A stretch of DNA of 64,000 nucleotides, taken from NCBI GenBank assembly GCA_024803745.1, contig JANJXV010000013.1, positions 9,300,001-9,364,000 of the forward strand. Reading direction: 5' to 3'. Positions 23,290-34,628 of this stretch are shown piece by piece. A program made the position numbers and the translations under genes. This stretch comes from Megascapheus bottae. Lineage: Eukaryota > Chordata > Mammalia > Rodentia > Geomyidae. Each line of letters opens with the position of its first letter. Within the stretch, counting starts at the first letter, position 1. Under the pieces are notes generated by a model. The model did no database searches, was not told the origin of the DNA, and was given only the letters and a program-made list of their open reading frames with translations.

Positions 23290-23460
23290 TTACTGGCTGC
23301 TGAAGGCAGACATTAAGGAGATGCATTTTAATTGATTAGAATGTGCATATGCCGTATTGGTTTAGTTCGAGGGCATTTTGGAACAAATAGTGCTGTCATT
23401 GTGGGCCTTAATTAGATAATAAATTAATAGATAAATGGATTCCCAAGTTCCAGTGGCCTC
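23290..23460. promoter_or_regulatory. Candidate conserved non-coding element
   Basis: Unique text rich in TAAT/ATTA cores: 'tttaattgattagaatgtgc' and 'ccttaattagataataaatt'. Looks like homeodomain-dense enhancer DNA. Inference only. Confidence 0.3.
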
Positions 23461-23684
23461 CAGCCTCCTTGCCAGCACCAGCTGAGAGATAAAAGTCTTC
23501 CTGCTAGTGAGCTGCAGGGAGGGAAAGGGAGCTGGGTCTCTGAACCATAGTTCCCAGGGTTCTCTTGGTTCAAACGTCCAGAAAGTTACCTTTAACTTCA
23601 CTACTGAAGCAGAGAGCAGCTTTTTGTCATATGGGGATTGGTACTGAACCTGAGTCCAAAACTCACTCATTTCTCTACTATCAA

Positions 23685-23790
23685 TTCTTTTAACAAATAT
23701 TTGCAGAGTGCTGACTGTGAGCCAAAAACAGCATTGGGCTCTGAGAATATAAATAGCAAGTGACAAAGAAATAAACAAGCAAAAAGACTA
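23685..23790. repeat. Old mammalian repeat fragment, unclassified
   Basis: 'aacaaatatttgcagagtgc' and 'cattgggctctgagaatata' fit a common ancient repeat layout ('..gtgccaggcact..ggatacag..'). Confidence 0.45.
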
Positions 23791-23797
23791 TAAAGAA

Positions 23798-23999
23798 GGG
23801 GCCAGGAGTTTGGCCTAGTGGTGGAATGCTTGCCTGGCATGCATGAAGACTGGGGTTCAATTCCTCAGTACCACATACATAGCAAAGGCCGGAAGTGGTA
23901 CTGTGGCTCAAGTGATAGGGCACTAGCCTTGAGAAAGCCCAAGGACAGTGCCCAGGCTCTGAGTTAAAGTTCCAGGACTGCCAAAAAAAGAAAAAAACA
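23798..23999 (+). mobile_element. SINE A, full length
   Basis: Both monomers are present: 'ggggccaggagtttggccta' and 'ggctcaagtgatagggcact'. A-rich tail. The target-site duplication is not clear. Confidence 0.9.
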
Positions 24000-24910
24000 C
24001 CATAGACAAAACTTAAGAAGGAAAGGGAGAGATTGGGAATGTAAGGTGAGAAGGTTAACAGAGAAAGAGGTGGGAATTTTAAGTAGTGGTTAGAAAAGTG
24101 ACTTAGGGAAGTGGCTTTGAGACAAGAGTGGAAAGAAGAGAGGTAAAAAGAGACTGGTTAGTGTAAGAGGAGCCTTAGGTTAGGAGAATATTGGTGGGTT
24201 TAAAGAAAAAGAAGCCAGGGAGGTGACAGTAACAACCCAACTGAGGGCTCAAGCTGCTGGCTAGGGCTTGGGCCTTGGCTGGGATTAAGATGAGGCGCCT
24301 TTGGGTTTTGGGGAGCAGGAGGGGCTGCTGGTTCACATTACTCATTGATTCCAGCCATCCTATCCTGATTTTACCTTTTACTCTTGCATAAAAAGCCTTG
24401 TAGCAGCAATGCCACCCCCTGCCAAGGTAGCACTCCAAGAGTGACACTCTGGAGTTAACATTCTAGAGGAGGCACTAGATTTCAGCCATTTTCCCATACC
24501 AGGGCCCAGCCACTTTGTTTGTACTGGGCCTGACAGGCTGAGCATGAAGAAAAGCAATGGGCCTGGTACTTGCCCAGATGACTCAGTGGAGGAGCACAGG
24601 TGGGAAGGAAAGTCCACAACACAACAGCAGGACAGGTCTAGCAAGCTCCATTAATAAACATGGCATAACTAACTCTGCTTTGGGAGAAAAGGACACAGAC
24701 AGATGCCCAAAGGGGTTAAATTTGAAAGACTCTTAACTGGATGGATAAGGTACTAATGTGAAAGATCAGAACAGCATGAGGAGACATCAACAGAGAACAG
24801 GAAGGAGAATGGGACAATCAGGTGTGACTAGTATTGGGGATGGATAGAAGGGAGGAAAATCTGGGGAAGAAGTTAAGGAGATCATCATGTCCTTTTAATG
24901 GTTGTTATTC
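24000..24910. other. Unique non-coding DNA
   Basis: Purine-rich at first, no repeat recognised. Confidence 0.4.
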
Positions 24911-24926
24911 TCAAAATGTCCATTTC

Positions 24927-25045
24927 TGGGCTGGGATGTAGCCCAGGGGCAAAGCGCTTGTCTAACAAGTGCAACGTCCTGGGTTCGATCCCCAGTACCA
25001 AAAAAAGAAAAGACCAAAAAAAAAATACAGTCAAAGAAAAAACAA
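24927..25045 (+). mobile_element. Single-monomer ID-like tRNA SINE, perfect 16-bp TSD
   Basis: The 74-base body has an A-box-like 'tagcccagggg' and a B box 'ggttcgatccc', followed by an interrupted A-rich tail. The target-site duplication 'tcaaaatgtccatttc' is exact at 24911-24926 and 25046-25061. It resembles a tRNA-Ala-derived ID element and not a tRNA gene: it lacks a clean cloverleaf and has a retroposon tail. Confidence 0.92.
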
Positions 25046-25079
25046 TCAAAATGTCCATTTCCAAAGAGGCACAAGAAGA

Positions 25080-25461
25080 TATTTCATATCAAGTATATTA
25101 GCCAGGATAGTGTCTGTTACAGTAGCATAGTAACCCCACCACCTCAGAGGCTTGTGTAAATCTCACTTCATTGTGAATCAGGCTTGGAGCAGCATTCCTG
25201 ATGGCCAGGCACCAATTCTTTATGTTGGAGATAAAAGAAACTCCTGCTCCTTTTATCTTGTGGCTCTTCCACTGCCTATCAATGGCATAGTGAAGAAAGG
25301 GTAAAGGGATGAAGAAGACACATTTTTTAACTATCTGGGCAGAAAAGAGTTGCATTTCTCTCTGTTCCATTCACAAGTGAGATCCACTTAGAGACAAGGA
25401 ATGCTGGGAGTCGTAGTCATTGGCTGAGCATCCACTCAGAGCCAAAGTTCCATGAACGCAC
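25080..25461. repeat. Ancient L1M-3'-end-type repeat
   Basis: 'ttagccaggatagtgtctgt' and 'caaggaatgctgggagtcgt' with 'agtc' resemble an old L1M tail motif ('..ctgggaaatgtagtc..'). Subfamily not determined. Confidence 0.45.
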
Positions 25462-26040
25462 ATAATAGTCTTCTCTCCTCCCATGGGAACATGCCACAAA
25501 CTCAATACACATCTTCCTCCTCCTCATTCAGCACAGCAGCCCTTACCGGCCTTACCAGCGATAAACATTGCTGTCCCTCACATTTTAAGGAAGCTTCGTC
25601 ATTTCTTCAAGAATTTTGAAGTTCAGATTGAACAGCATTTATTAAACTCCTACTTTATGTCCGACAGGGACAAAACTGCCTCAATCTCTTTCTCTGGAAA
25701 TAAGGGCACATGTTCTCATAGGCTGAAGAATGGGGGAGGGCCATTCCAGACATGCCATCGATATTCATACAGAATCAGCACCCATCCTCCCTTCTTTCCT
25801 TGCCAGCCGTCTTTCTTCTTCAGCACCCTGACTTGGAATATCCTGTCCTGTCATAAGAATAAGAGTCCACTTGCATAGAGGCCAACAGGGCAACAGCTGA
25901 ATATCCAGGAAGGAATTAAATGCCTTAGTAAATCCTTAGACTATTCCATATGGGTATACATGTAATGAAATGTTGACAATAGTTGTGTGAATGAAATCAT
26001 TACAGCTCATTTTCTTTAAAATATGTAAATTTTTTCTAAG
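25462..26040. other. Mostly unique DNA, small MIR-like piece
   Basis: 'cagcatttattaaactccta' near 25632-25652 resembles the start of an antisense MIR. Otherwise no feature. Confidence 0.4.
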
Positions 26041-26545
26041 AAAGACAGGGAAATAAAGTTTGCTGGCAGCAGCCAAGTAGGCCCCATTTGTCTTTGCAAT
26101 CACCAGGGACCGCCTGCTAAGGAAGCCCGTTAAACCAGGGCAGCAGAGTCCCTGGGACGAAATCGCTGTCTCTCGAGCATATTTTTTCTTTACTGAGGAA
26201 ATTGCTTTCCATAAAACCAGCTCTCTGACACCTCCGAGTACCAGGGAGCCATGCGAGCCGGCTTTCCTGGGGACATTCTCTAATGGGGAACTCCATCACA
26301 TTCCAGCTTGGTGCTTCCAACGAATCCTAGCCAGCCATAAAAATTTTTAGCACCCAGTATGCAAGACTGATTGTGGTGGCCTCATAAAAATCCCATTCAC
26401 CGACCAAGAGCTGCAGATCTGGAACTCCGAGTTTCCCGCTGTTTTAAACCCAGTGGCATGATGCCTGGCTAAGTGACGCCTGGTGGAAATGATCACAGCA
26501 AATGGGGACCAGAATCTGGGACGAAACGAGTTACAAAACAGGACA
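26041..26545. promoter_or_regulatory. CpG-retaining unique block, candidate regulatory element
   Basis: About a dozen CpGs lie within about 450 bases (e.g. near 26109, 26158, 26163, 26174, 26237, 26251, 26321, 26401). The surrounding DNA is CpG-poor. No repeat match. Too sparse for a classical CpG island, so an enhancer or distal exon is possible. Function not shown. Confidence 0.3.
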
Positions 26546-27119
26546 GAGTGGGCATGCTTCTCACTGTGCTTTCAGGTAGGGTAGAGTGGAAAGGAGAGGA
26601 TTGGAGGCAGACGACTACACTTTGAGGAGTGGATATAAGGGTTGATGGAGGAAGAATATGAGAGCATCGTTGCGCCATCCACAGCTGCACAATTGGGATG
26701 GGGCCATCTTTTCCTGCCTGCCCCTAGATGGGGATGGAGGAGCCTCTGCCCTCTAGAAATGGCCTCCCCTTTGCCCATCACTGTTGGAGGTTACAACAGC
26801 CCCTATAGCCTTGGCTGGCTGACCTCAGTTTGGACCAAAAGTCCCTTGGCTGCACACAGGGTGGGGTTCCTAAGGAGACAGGCTGCTGCCTTCTGCACTG
26901 GCTGGGCTCTGGGAGGCCTGTGCCTGGTCCCTATCTCCTCCACTAGTTGGTTCCCTCTCACTAGGGAGGCTATGGCAAAGTCTGTCTCATAGCTCTGTTT
27001 AGATCATCAGCAGGAAGAGGGTAATACATGGTCTCCCTCTGCTGCACCCTGCCCTCCCAGACACATCCATTGTATTCAGATTTTCCATGCTGCATAAGTA
27101 AAATCACTTAAAAATCAAT
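26546..27119. other. Unique non-coding DNA
   Basis: The 116-codon frame at 26642-26992 has no recognisable family. Confidence 0.4.
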
Positions 27120-27665
27120 GAAGCACTCTATTAGCCAGGGTTCTTTAGGGAAATGGTACCAATAGGAAATTCAAATCCATAGAAAGAAATTCATTTGACG
27201 GAATTGCCATGTAGGAGCTGGCAAGTGCAAAATCTGCAGAATGGGCTTTTAGACTGGCGATCCAAGAAGAGTGGTGTGACCAGACAAGTTTGAAGGTTAT
27301 ATAATGACCTTGGTGAGGTAGGATAATTGTTCTAGTCAGGCCTTCAGCTGATTGAATGAGGCCTTCCCTTCATAGAAGGGACTTTTCAGTCTATTCTAAC
27401 TTAAATGTTTAGTTTATCAAAAACAACCTCATAGAAACATCCAGTATAATGTTTGGCCAAATATCTGAACAATGGCATGAGTCAAATGATATAAAATTAA
27501 TCATCATCAGAACTAATCACTATGCATCGTTAAAAAAATCTATCACTAACTTAAATGTTAACTTCATTCAAAAACAACCTCAGAGAAGCACCCAGAATAA
27601 TATTTGACTCAATATTTGGGCAAATGACACATAAAATTAATTATCACTAGAACTAATATTTAAAT
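27120..27665 (+). repeat. Ancient L1M-type repeat with duplicated tail
   Basis: 'tattagccagggttctttag', 'ggagctggcaagtgcaaaat', 'caggccttcagctgattg' and 'gaaacatccagtataatg' are in the order of a common old mammalian repeat. The tail section is present twice (about 27397-27500 and 27548-27660). Confidence 0.65.
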
Positions 27666-27849
27666 TCTTTAAAAATGTTTATTGTACCTTGGGCGTTTTT
27701 ATATGCAGTCTTCTCTGCAACTCTATCCTCTGGAACAGAGGACAGAAAAGTTTATTTTTCACGTAGGTCTAAGATCTGTGTCTATAGTTGATGGATATTT
27801 ATCTCTAGAATGGCACAAATTATTGTTATTGAATTCTTTTGTCTTTCTA

Positions 27850-28088
27850 TTTGTTTATCATGCCAGTGTTAGGCTTGAATTCGGAACTTGGGTACTGTCT
27901 CTATGCTTCTTTTGCTCAAGACTAGCTCTCTACCTGTTAAGCCACAGCTCCATTTCTAGCTTTTGGGGTAATTTATTGGTGATCAGAGTCTCTTGGACTT
28001 TTCTGTACAGGCTGGCTTCAAACTGTGGTCCTCAGATCTCAGCCTCCTAAGTAGCTAGGACTATAGGTATGAGCTTCTGGCGCCCAGC
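27850..28088 (-). mobile_element. SINE B, full length
   Basis: 'gccagtgttaggcttgaatt', 'gtaagccacagctcc'-like text and 'tcagatctcagcctcctaag' are all present in antisense. Confidence 0.85.
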
Positions 28089-28095
28089 GAGATTT

Positions 28096-28711
28096 TGCCT
28101 ATATTTTATTTTATCCCAATCTACTTCAGATTAATACTTCATATTAATCTACTACAACCCAGAAACTTTTCCCCAAGATGGTTCTGTTTCTTTCTTCCCT
28201 TTTTCTGCAACTTTTGCCTTACAGTGTTATAAACATTGTTGGCTCAATAGCATGACCCTGAAAGATCTGAAGAGGAAAAAAAATAACTTTTATATGTATT
28301 CCTTTGTTTAGAAAACCATATATTTCTTCCTACAAATTGTATATCTCCCAGTATCACTTTCAACTTAAAAGACCTGATATAAGTCAGGTCTTCTAGCAAT
28401 AAATTCTTTCCATTTTTGTTTACCAGGTGATATTTTTATATGGCCTTTATCTTGTATTATTGTGATGTAGAATTCTTGATCGACAGTTACTTCTCTTTTT
28501 GCTCTGATATAGCCTCCATTGTTTATGGTGAAAAAAGACACCCATTCTTGCAACTGGAGATCATTTTTCTCATATTCAAGATTTTCTCTTTGTCACTGAG
28601 TTTTAACTTTTTGATTATGAAGTATCTATGGATCTTTTTTCTTTTGTCTTACCAGGGTTTGTTTTGATTCTTGACTAGATTCATTAATGACCATCCTGAA
28701 ATATAGGAATG
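28096..28711 (-). repeat. Ancient L1-family fragment, part 1
   Basis: 'tagaattcttgatcgacagt', 'agcctccattgtttatggtg' and 'caagattttctctttgtcac' follow a well-known old L1 internal region in antisense. It continues after the SINE at 28711. Confidence 0.6.
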
Positions 28712-28965
28712 TGTTTTGTTGTTGTTGTTGTTGTTGTTGTTTTGTGGGTCACAGGGCTTACTCAGCCTAGGTGCTGTCCCTGAGCTTTTTAGCTCAAGGT
28801 TACTGCCCTACCATTGAGCCAAGCCCCACTTCTGGTTTTTCTAGAGGTTAATTGGAAATAGGAGTTCTCAGGTCCTTTTGTGCCCATGTTGGCTTTGGAC
28901 CTTGATCCTCAGATCTCAGCCTCCTGGGTAACTAGGATTACAGGCCTGAGCCACCATGCCCAGCT
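28711..28965 (-). mobile_element. SINE B with (GTT)n tail, inside an old L1
   Basis: The tail has become a (GTT)n microsatellite (28713-28742). The body contains 'gaggttaattggaaatagga' and 'cctgagccaccatgcccagc'. No internal duplication. Confidence 0.88.
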
Positions 28966-29430
28966 TAGTCATTGTTTCTTTATCACTTTCCCACTTCTTT
29001 CCTCCTTCTGGAACCCTCACTATATGTTTTGGGGATATTTGATGCTGCCTCATTCTCATTCACATTTTATTGATTGCTTTTCTTCCTTAGGGCCATGCTT
29101 CCCTGTTTCTTGGCATGTATCTTGTTTTGTTGTTGTTACTGTTGTTGAAAGAGATATTTAGTTCCTATACTGTAGTAACTCTGGATTCTGATTTTCTGTC
29201 ATGAAGACAATTATCATTGTTCTTTACTTCTTTTCCTTTTCTGCACCAAATAGAATATTTCTGCACTAACTCTGTGAAACCTTGCTTTCCCACAGTGTGA
29301 ATACTCTTACCTCTGATGTGAAAACTGTCACTTTGTTTTTATTATTCTTTATGCATCTGCCTTCCTTGTTCAGTCGTCAGCCAGTGATTGCATTCAGATT
29401 GTGCTTAGGCACTTCCATTAAGGTATCTGT
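28966..29430 (-). repeat. Ancient L1-family fragment, part 2
   Basis: 'ctttcctccttctggaaccc', 'ccctgtttcttggcatgtat' and 'gtaactctggattctgattt' continue the element of 28096-28711. Confidence 0.55.
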
Positions 29431-30164
29431 TTAGCCAACGAGGATATGGAGGTGGGATATTCAAAGGTCAAGTCGTTGTTAAATCCGTTCTGGCTTTTAA
29501 TTTCTACTGGGTCCTTTGCATTCTCATTCTGTACATGCACCCTGGCTGGCCTAGAGTATATGGCTAGCCTGGCAAGCTCTGGTCTCCATTATTCATTTAT
29601 GTCTCAGCCAAGAATATGCATAGCCAACTATGGCTTCATGCTAGTAAGTTGTTGGCCTTCCCTTACTTGCCTTCTGCCAACAATCATTAATTCTACTGAC
29701 AAAGCTGCAGCCATGGGCATCATCCACTTCTCCCAACAGACTCTGCATCAAGTTGTCAGTCCTCAAGGTGGCCAGAAGCTCTGTGCCAGCCCAACTATGG
29801 AGGATGGAATGGACCATGAGGATAATCCCATGAGTCCCACTGGTCTTTCCTAAAGTTTCGCATTTTTTTTTATCAAACCAAACCCTCCTGAAATTATTGT
29901 ATATCTTTGTCAGCTTCCACAACATTGAAAGGGCTGAAAGACAGCAGTCTGAATTTATAGCTCTTTTGAAAGATGATTTGCCAGCCTCTTCATTTGGCCA
30001 TGTTCAGAATTCTCAAGAGCCTCTAAAATCCTTTTTAATGGTCTGATTTGAATAAAAGAGATTGACAAGGCAAATGCTTATAGTCTCATTTCAAAGATAA
30101 AGTTTACCATTGATCCAACTATAAACTAACTGAGCCAGAAACCCATCTCAGTTTACTATTGTAT
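29431..30164. other. Non-coding DNA
   Basis: May include more diverged L1. The 135-codon frame at 29446-29853 has no known motif. Confidence 0.35.
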
Positions 30165-30336
30165 GTGTGTGGGGGTGTGTGGATGTGTGTTGTAGAGGTT
30201 TGAACTCCAGGCCTATGTGCTTGCTAGACAGGCGCTCTATCATTTGAGCCATTCCTTCAGCATTCAGTTTTCTATCTCTTGGGTGCCATCACCACCATAC
30301 CATAGAGCCTAGATAGGGTCTCATTGCATATTAAGC
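30165..30336 (-). mobile_element. Old 7SL/ID SINE
   Basis: 'tagaggtttgaactccaggc', 'gctctatcatttgagcca' and 'gatagggtctcattgcatat' are antisense ID plus B1 text. Confidence 0.62.
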
Positions 30337-30620
30337 TATTTTAATTCCAATTGCTACAACAAAATTTATAGTGGATGGCGTAGAACATTATAAATTCACA
30401 TTTCCTGTTTCTGGAGCTGGAAAATCCAAGATCAAAGTGCCTACCTGAGATTTGGCTCTTATGTGAGCTGCTCTCTAACCAGCTAGTTCAAACATAAGAT
30501 CTTTCTTTCATACATGTTACAGAAAATAGTCTCTCTTTGCGTGTTCTCTTTCTCTCTCCATCTTCCTGCTTTCTCTCTTCCTGTTGCTGCCTTCCAGGCT
30601 GCAGAGTGTCACTGGGTCTT
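30337..30620. repeat. Ancient L1M-3'-end-type repeat
   Basis: 'ttccaattgctacaacaaaa', 'ctggagctggaaaatccaag' and 'atcaaagtgcc' match the start of the repeat family seen at 13865-14110. Confidence 0.55.
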
Positions 30621-31629
30621 TATATTCAGCAAAAGGCAAACCTTGGGGGCTTGGGGAGGATGGGGAAGAAAAATGAAGGATAAACTCCACTGTCGGTGCT
30701 TGAAGTTCAGGGCCTTTCCCTTCTCACCATTGCATGAGAGTTGAGATGGAACTTCTGTCCTGGAGCTATCCTACACAGTTACACTGTAGTTATCTATGGA
30801 TAGCACCTGAATTATAATTGCAATATGTTTATATGTTGACCAGTCTTAAAAGTTGTAACAGGTTTTGTTTCTAGCTCCCTTTATTAAGCAATCCACCAAA
30901 GAAAGGTAACATTTGCTTTAGGATTTAGATGTCTATAACTCCCCAGGATCAGAACATGACTTTTTAATTGCAAAACAAGGACTTAATATATGCAAATTCT
31001 GGAAGCTGCCAACATTTTCTCTGAGTCTCCAAGAGGTTATTCTGAGCTCTGCTGTTGTCTTGAATGACTACTTTTGCCTCTGCAGTAACCCCAAAATAGT
31101 TGGGGTCTCATGGAAAGTGCTAGATTTCTCCAGACATTAGGCCCTAAAGATAAAGGCTGTCACATATTAAGCATTTATCATGTATTAAACACTATGTTAG
31201 GAAAGCATGAATGTCCTCATGCCTCATCAGGCCTTGGTCAGATTGGATAATAATCTAAATTTGTTAACATCTTCCATACCCCATTCCCAATTTAATAGAC
31301 CTACCCCTTACTCAAGATGGGCATCTCATATAATCAAGGCAGTGTCTGCTCTGGTGCTTTCCATACCATACTTGTTATTAGTAAGTCTCAGCCTCTGCAC
31401 TTCTGCTGATGCCCTCCACAGTACTGTTATACTGTCTGACAATCTAGGTCTCAAAGCCATAAACCCTTAGTTACTATTCTGTCAATGCTATTGCTCTAAT
31501 GCTCATTGCCTAGAGAAAGAAGAAGGGCCCTCATTTTGCCTTGGCCCCAAAGCAACAGTGCCTGTGTACTCCTCTAAATGTTCTCTCCTAGGTAGGAGAA
31601 CAAGCCCCTCCCTCCTCCACTTTCTAGGT
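30621..31629. other. Unique non-coding DNA
   Basis: No recognised feature. Confidence 0.4.
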
Positions 31630-31891
31630 ATCTTCCACTATGTAACCAATCACCCCAAAGGTCAATGGCTTAGTATCACAACCATTATTAGGTTTTCAGC
31701 ATTTCATGAGCTGACCAAGCAGCTCTAGTAATCTTGCTCAGGGAATCTGATGAGACCCACAATCCTCCTAATATAGCAGCAGCTAGAATATCTCCAGATG
31801 GCTTTCTTCGTGTGTCTGGTGCCTTCACAGGGTCAGCTAGAAATCTGTTCACTCTGCCTTAGCATGCAGTCTTTCCACTTGGCTACCTTAG
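31630..31891 (+). repeat. Ancient L1M 3'-end-type repeat, part 1
   Basis: 'taaccaatcaccccaaaggt', 'caatggcttagtatcacaac' and 'cagggtcagctagaaatctg' are visible. It continues in 32134-32344 and 32541-32565 around two SINE insertions. Confidence 0.65.
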
Positions 31892-32133
31892 ATTTTTTTT
31901 TTTGGGGGGGGGGTTTATGGGGCTTGAACTCAGCCTAGGCTCTGTCTCTAAGCTCTTCAGCTCAAGGCTACCGCTCTACCCTAGAGCCAAGCCCCACTTC
32001 CCATTTTCTAGAGTTTAATTGGAGATAAGAGTCTCAGCTCCTCTTGTGGCCAGGCTGGCTTTGAACCTTGATCCTCAGATCTCAGCCTCCTGAGTAGCTA
32101 GGATTACAGGCGTGAGGCATTGCACCTACCCAG
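31892..32133 (-). mobile_element. SINE B inside an L1M-type repeat
   Basis: T/G-rich tail, 'ggggcttgaactcagcctag', 'gagtttaattggagataaga' and 'tcagcctcctgagtagctag'. Confidence 0.9.
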
Positions 32134-32344
32134 CTGGATTTTTTTTTCTTTTTTCATAACAACTGAATCTCAAGAGTTTTCATTGCCATAGGGAGAAGCA
32201 AAATTGCCTCATTCTTCTTAAGATCTAGGCCCAAAAGTAGTGCATCCTCTTGTCCGCTACATTCAGTTAGTTAAACTAGGCATATAGTCAGTCAAGAGAG
32301 AAATAAGCCCAACCTCCTGGTGACATTGCTAATTATTTGTGGCC
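32134..32344 (+). repeat. Ancient L1M 3'-end-type repeat, part 2
   Basis: 'gagaaataagcccaacctcc' and 'ctaattatttgtggcc' match the family's end region. The remaining piece, 'agctatttttaatctatta', is at 32547-32565. Confidence 0.65.
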
Positions 32345-32540
32345 TTTTTTTTTTTTGCTAGTCCTGGGCTTGAGCTCAGGGCCTGAGCACTATCCTTGGA
32401 TTTTCTCAAGGCTAGAACTCTACCACTTGAGCCACACCACCACTTCTGGCTTTTTTTTATGTATGAGGTACCAGGAATCGAACCTTGGTCTCTGTGAATG
32501 TTTAGGCAAGCACTCTACCACTAGGCCAAACTCGGAGCCC
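32345..32540 (-). mobile_element. SINE A inside an L1M-type repeat
   Basis: Poly(T), 'agtcctgggcttgagctcag', 'taccaggaatcgaacc', 'ggcaagcactctaccactag'. The host text 'atttgtggcc' / 'atttgtagct' on both sides is the likely target-site duplication. Confidence 0.9.
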
Positions 32541-32614
32541 CAATTTGTAGCTATTTTTAATCTATTATCCTCCCCTATTCTTGGGGCTGTTCCCAAGACA
32601 GCAGTCTTCCTGGT

Positions 32615-32745
32615 AAGTTCTCTCCCCATGTTTAGATGAACAAACAGAAACTCAGCAAGATTGAGTGACTGGCCCATGGCCAGCAAATGGTCAGACCAGG
32701 ACTCAAATAGAGCTCAGCCGAATACAAAGCAAGAACCCTTTGCCA
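32615..32745 (-). repeat. MIR
   Basis: 'aacaaacagaaactcagcaa', 'gagtgactggcccatggcca' and 'cagaccaggactcaaat' are in antisense MIR order. Confidence 0.7.
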
Positions 32746-33119
32746 CCTTCACTCAAGGTCTCAGTTGTATCTGGTGCAATGTAAAGCATTTTAAACCAAG
32801 CAAAGAACAAAATGGTTTTCAAGGGCCTTGAATGCCATATAAAATTCTAGCCTTAGTAGACTTTTATAGTTCTCCACCCAGCATTTTCCTAAGGAAAAAA
32901 AACAAAAACATCTTTGCCCATTGCAGTATAGCATTTCTAAGACTGTTGATGGGATTTTGACCTCATAGGATTTATTTGTAAGTTGTCTTGTACTATTTTT
33001 TTCTTAAAAACCCAAATGGCTCTTATTTAAAGGTCATTCAAATTCTGGTAGACGAGAATTAACTTCTAAACCCCTTCCCAGTCCCATAAATCTCCTTTGA
33101 GTATTCAGCACTTTTTGTC
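32746..33119. other. Unique non-coding DNA
   Basis: No recognised feature. Confidence 0.4.
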
Positions 33120-33570
33120 TGCCAGCTGGGAGATATGGAGGACAGGAGTTTTCTGACTGTCACTCTCCTACTTGAAAGCTTTCCTTGGCTCCCTTATTGC
33201 CCTCAGGATAAATTATCTCAACTCTCAGCATGACATATAAGGCCCTGTGACATCTGATCTGTCTCTCCAGCCTCATGTCCTAGTTCATGTCCTTAGTTTT
33301 CTGCAGGAACCTGCTAAGTTTTGAAAGCAACTTTTGTGACTACCTCTCTCTCCTAAAACATGTGGACTCTCTGAAGAAAGAAACTATACCATATTGTTTT
33401 ATGTAAAACTAACTTCCTTCCCCAGTATAGTGACATGACCAAAGAAGGCTACAACCCACAAGCTACAACCCACTATTACCTCTGTAAGGACAAGTCTCCC
33501 TTTATCTTCTTCACCCCACAGTCTCTAACACACAGCAGGCACTCAGAAAGCATCTTGTTGAAATGAGCCT
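33120..33570 (+). repeat. L2 LINE 3' region
   Basis: 'gctttccttggctcccttat', 'tgccctcaggataaattatc', 'gacatataaggccctgtgac' and 'cacagcaggcactcagaaag' follow the L2 consensus order to its 3' end. Confidence 0.82.
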
Positions 33571-34555
33571 CCTCATTCATTGCCTTATGTAAAGGTCCCA
33601 CCTAGTCTGTAAACAAACTTCTGACTCAGTTTTCTACTTCTCACAATGGGCCATCTTTTGCCATAAATGGTTATTAACAGTAAATACATAGATGAAACTA
33701 GGATTTTTGGCTATTTAACAAAAGGCAATACAACACTATGGTCTCCATAAGAAAAGAAAGTATGTGAACCATATGGTTGTCCCAGCTTCCCTCCCAGAGA
33801 ACTATATGACTCTCCAGGGAGAGAGAGGTCAGACAGCACAGCCACTCTACAACTTGAAGGCACTGACAAGGCTGGAATTTGTAGGCTAGTGGCCTATGGC
33901 GGAAAGAATCCAAGAATCTACATAGAGGTCTCTTTGAGTCTTGGATTGAACCCTAAGTTACATCTATTTTAACATTCCATGTGGCTGGACAAGAATGTCC
34001 ACTGAGGAAAGAACAGTTGCTAAGGGATCAATGACATAAATAGCAACCACGAAGTAAAGCACCCAAAAGGCTGAGATTTGACATTCCAGCCCCGCAAAGG
34101 GAAAAGACTTCCTTGGATGTTGTAGGCTTCCATTGAGCTGCAAAAGGTCATTCTTTAGAAGTAGGGTTCTCTAACCAGAGTGGAGACTATTGAGACATAT
34201 CTACATAGAGCTTCAAGTAAGGCTTGAAAGGACCAAGCTAACCTACAAACAAGTTAACTTCTTATCTAAGCAAGACTCAATACTTTGTCAAGAGAAATTC
34301 CAAAACCCAGACTTCAGACCCCCGTAGCATGCACAATGTGCAGTGCATAGTCAAAACTTACCAAGCAATACACAGGAGGATTTAGGACCTACAACTAAGA
34401 AAAAGATTGGATGGTAGGAGTAAATATCACTGAAGTGATGAAATTAGCAAATAAGGATTGGCTACTCTAAATATTCCCAAGGAGAGTTTTATTTGTCCAC
34501 TCATATGAACGTAAGTAGACAAATAGAAAATCTTCGCAAAGAAAAATTGAAATAA
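33571..34555. other. Unique non-coding DNA
   Basis: No repeat or exon recognised. Confidence 0.4.
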
Positions 34556-34628
34556 TTCCTCCTCCTCCTTTTCCTCTTCCTTATTCTTCTTCTCTTTTTT
34601 CTCTTTATTCTTTCTTCTTCATTTTTTG
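34556..34628. repeat. CTT/CCT pyrimidine tract
   Basis: Nearly pure pyrimidine on the + strand for about 70 bases, at the tail side of the antisense B1 that follows. Confidence 0.85.

Noticed and set aside
24927..25000. tRNA gene
   Set aside because: It has A- and B-box-like text, but the acceptor and anticodon stems do not form cleanly. It also has an A-rich tail and an exact target duplication, so it is a SINE.
29446..29853. 135-codon frame
   Set aside because: No recognisable family and adjacent to decayed L1. No exon signals support it.
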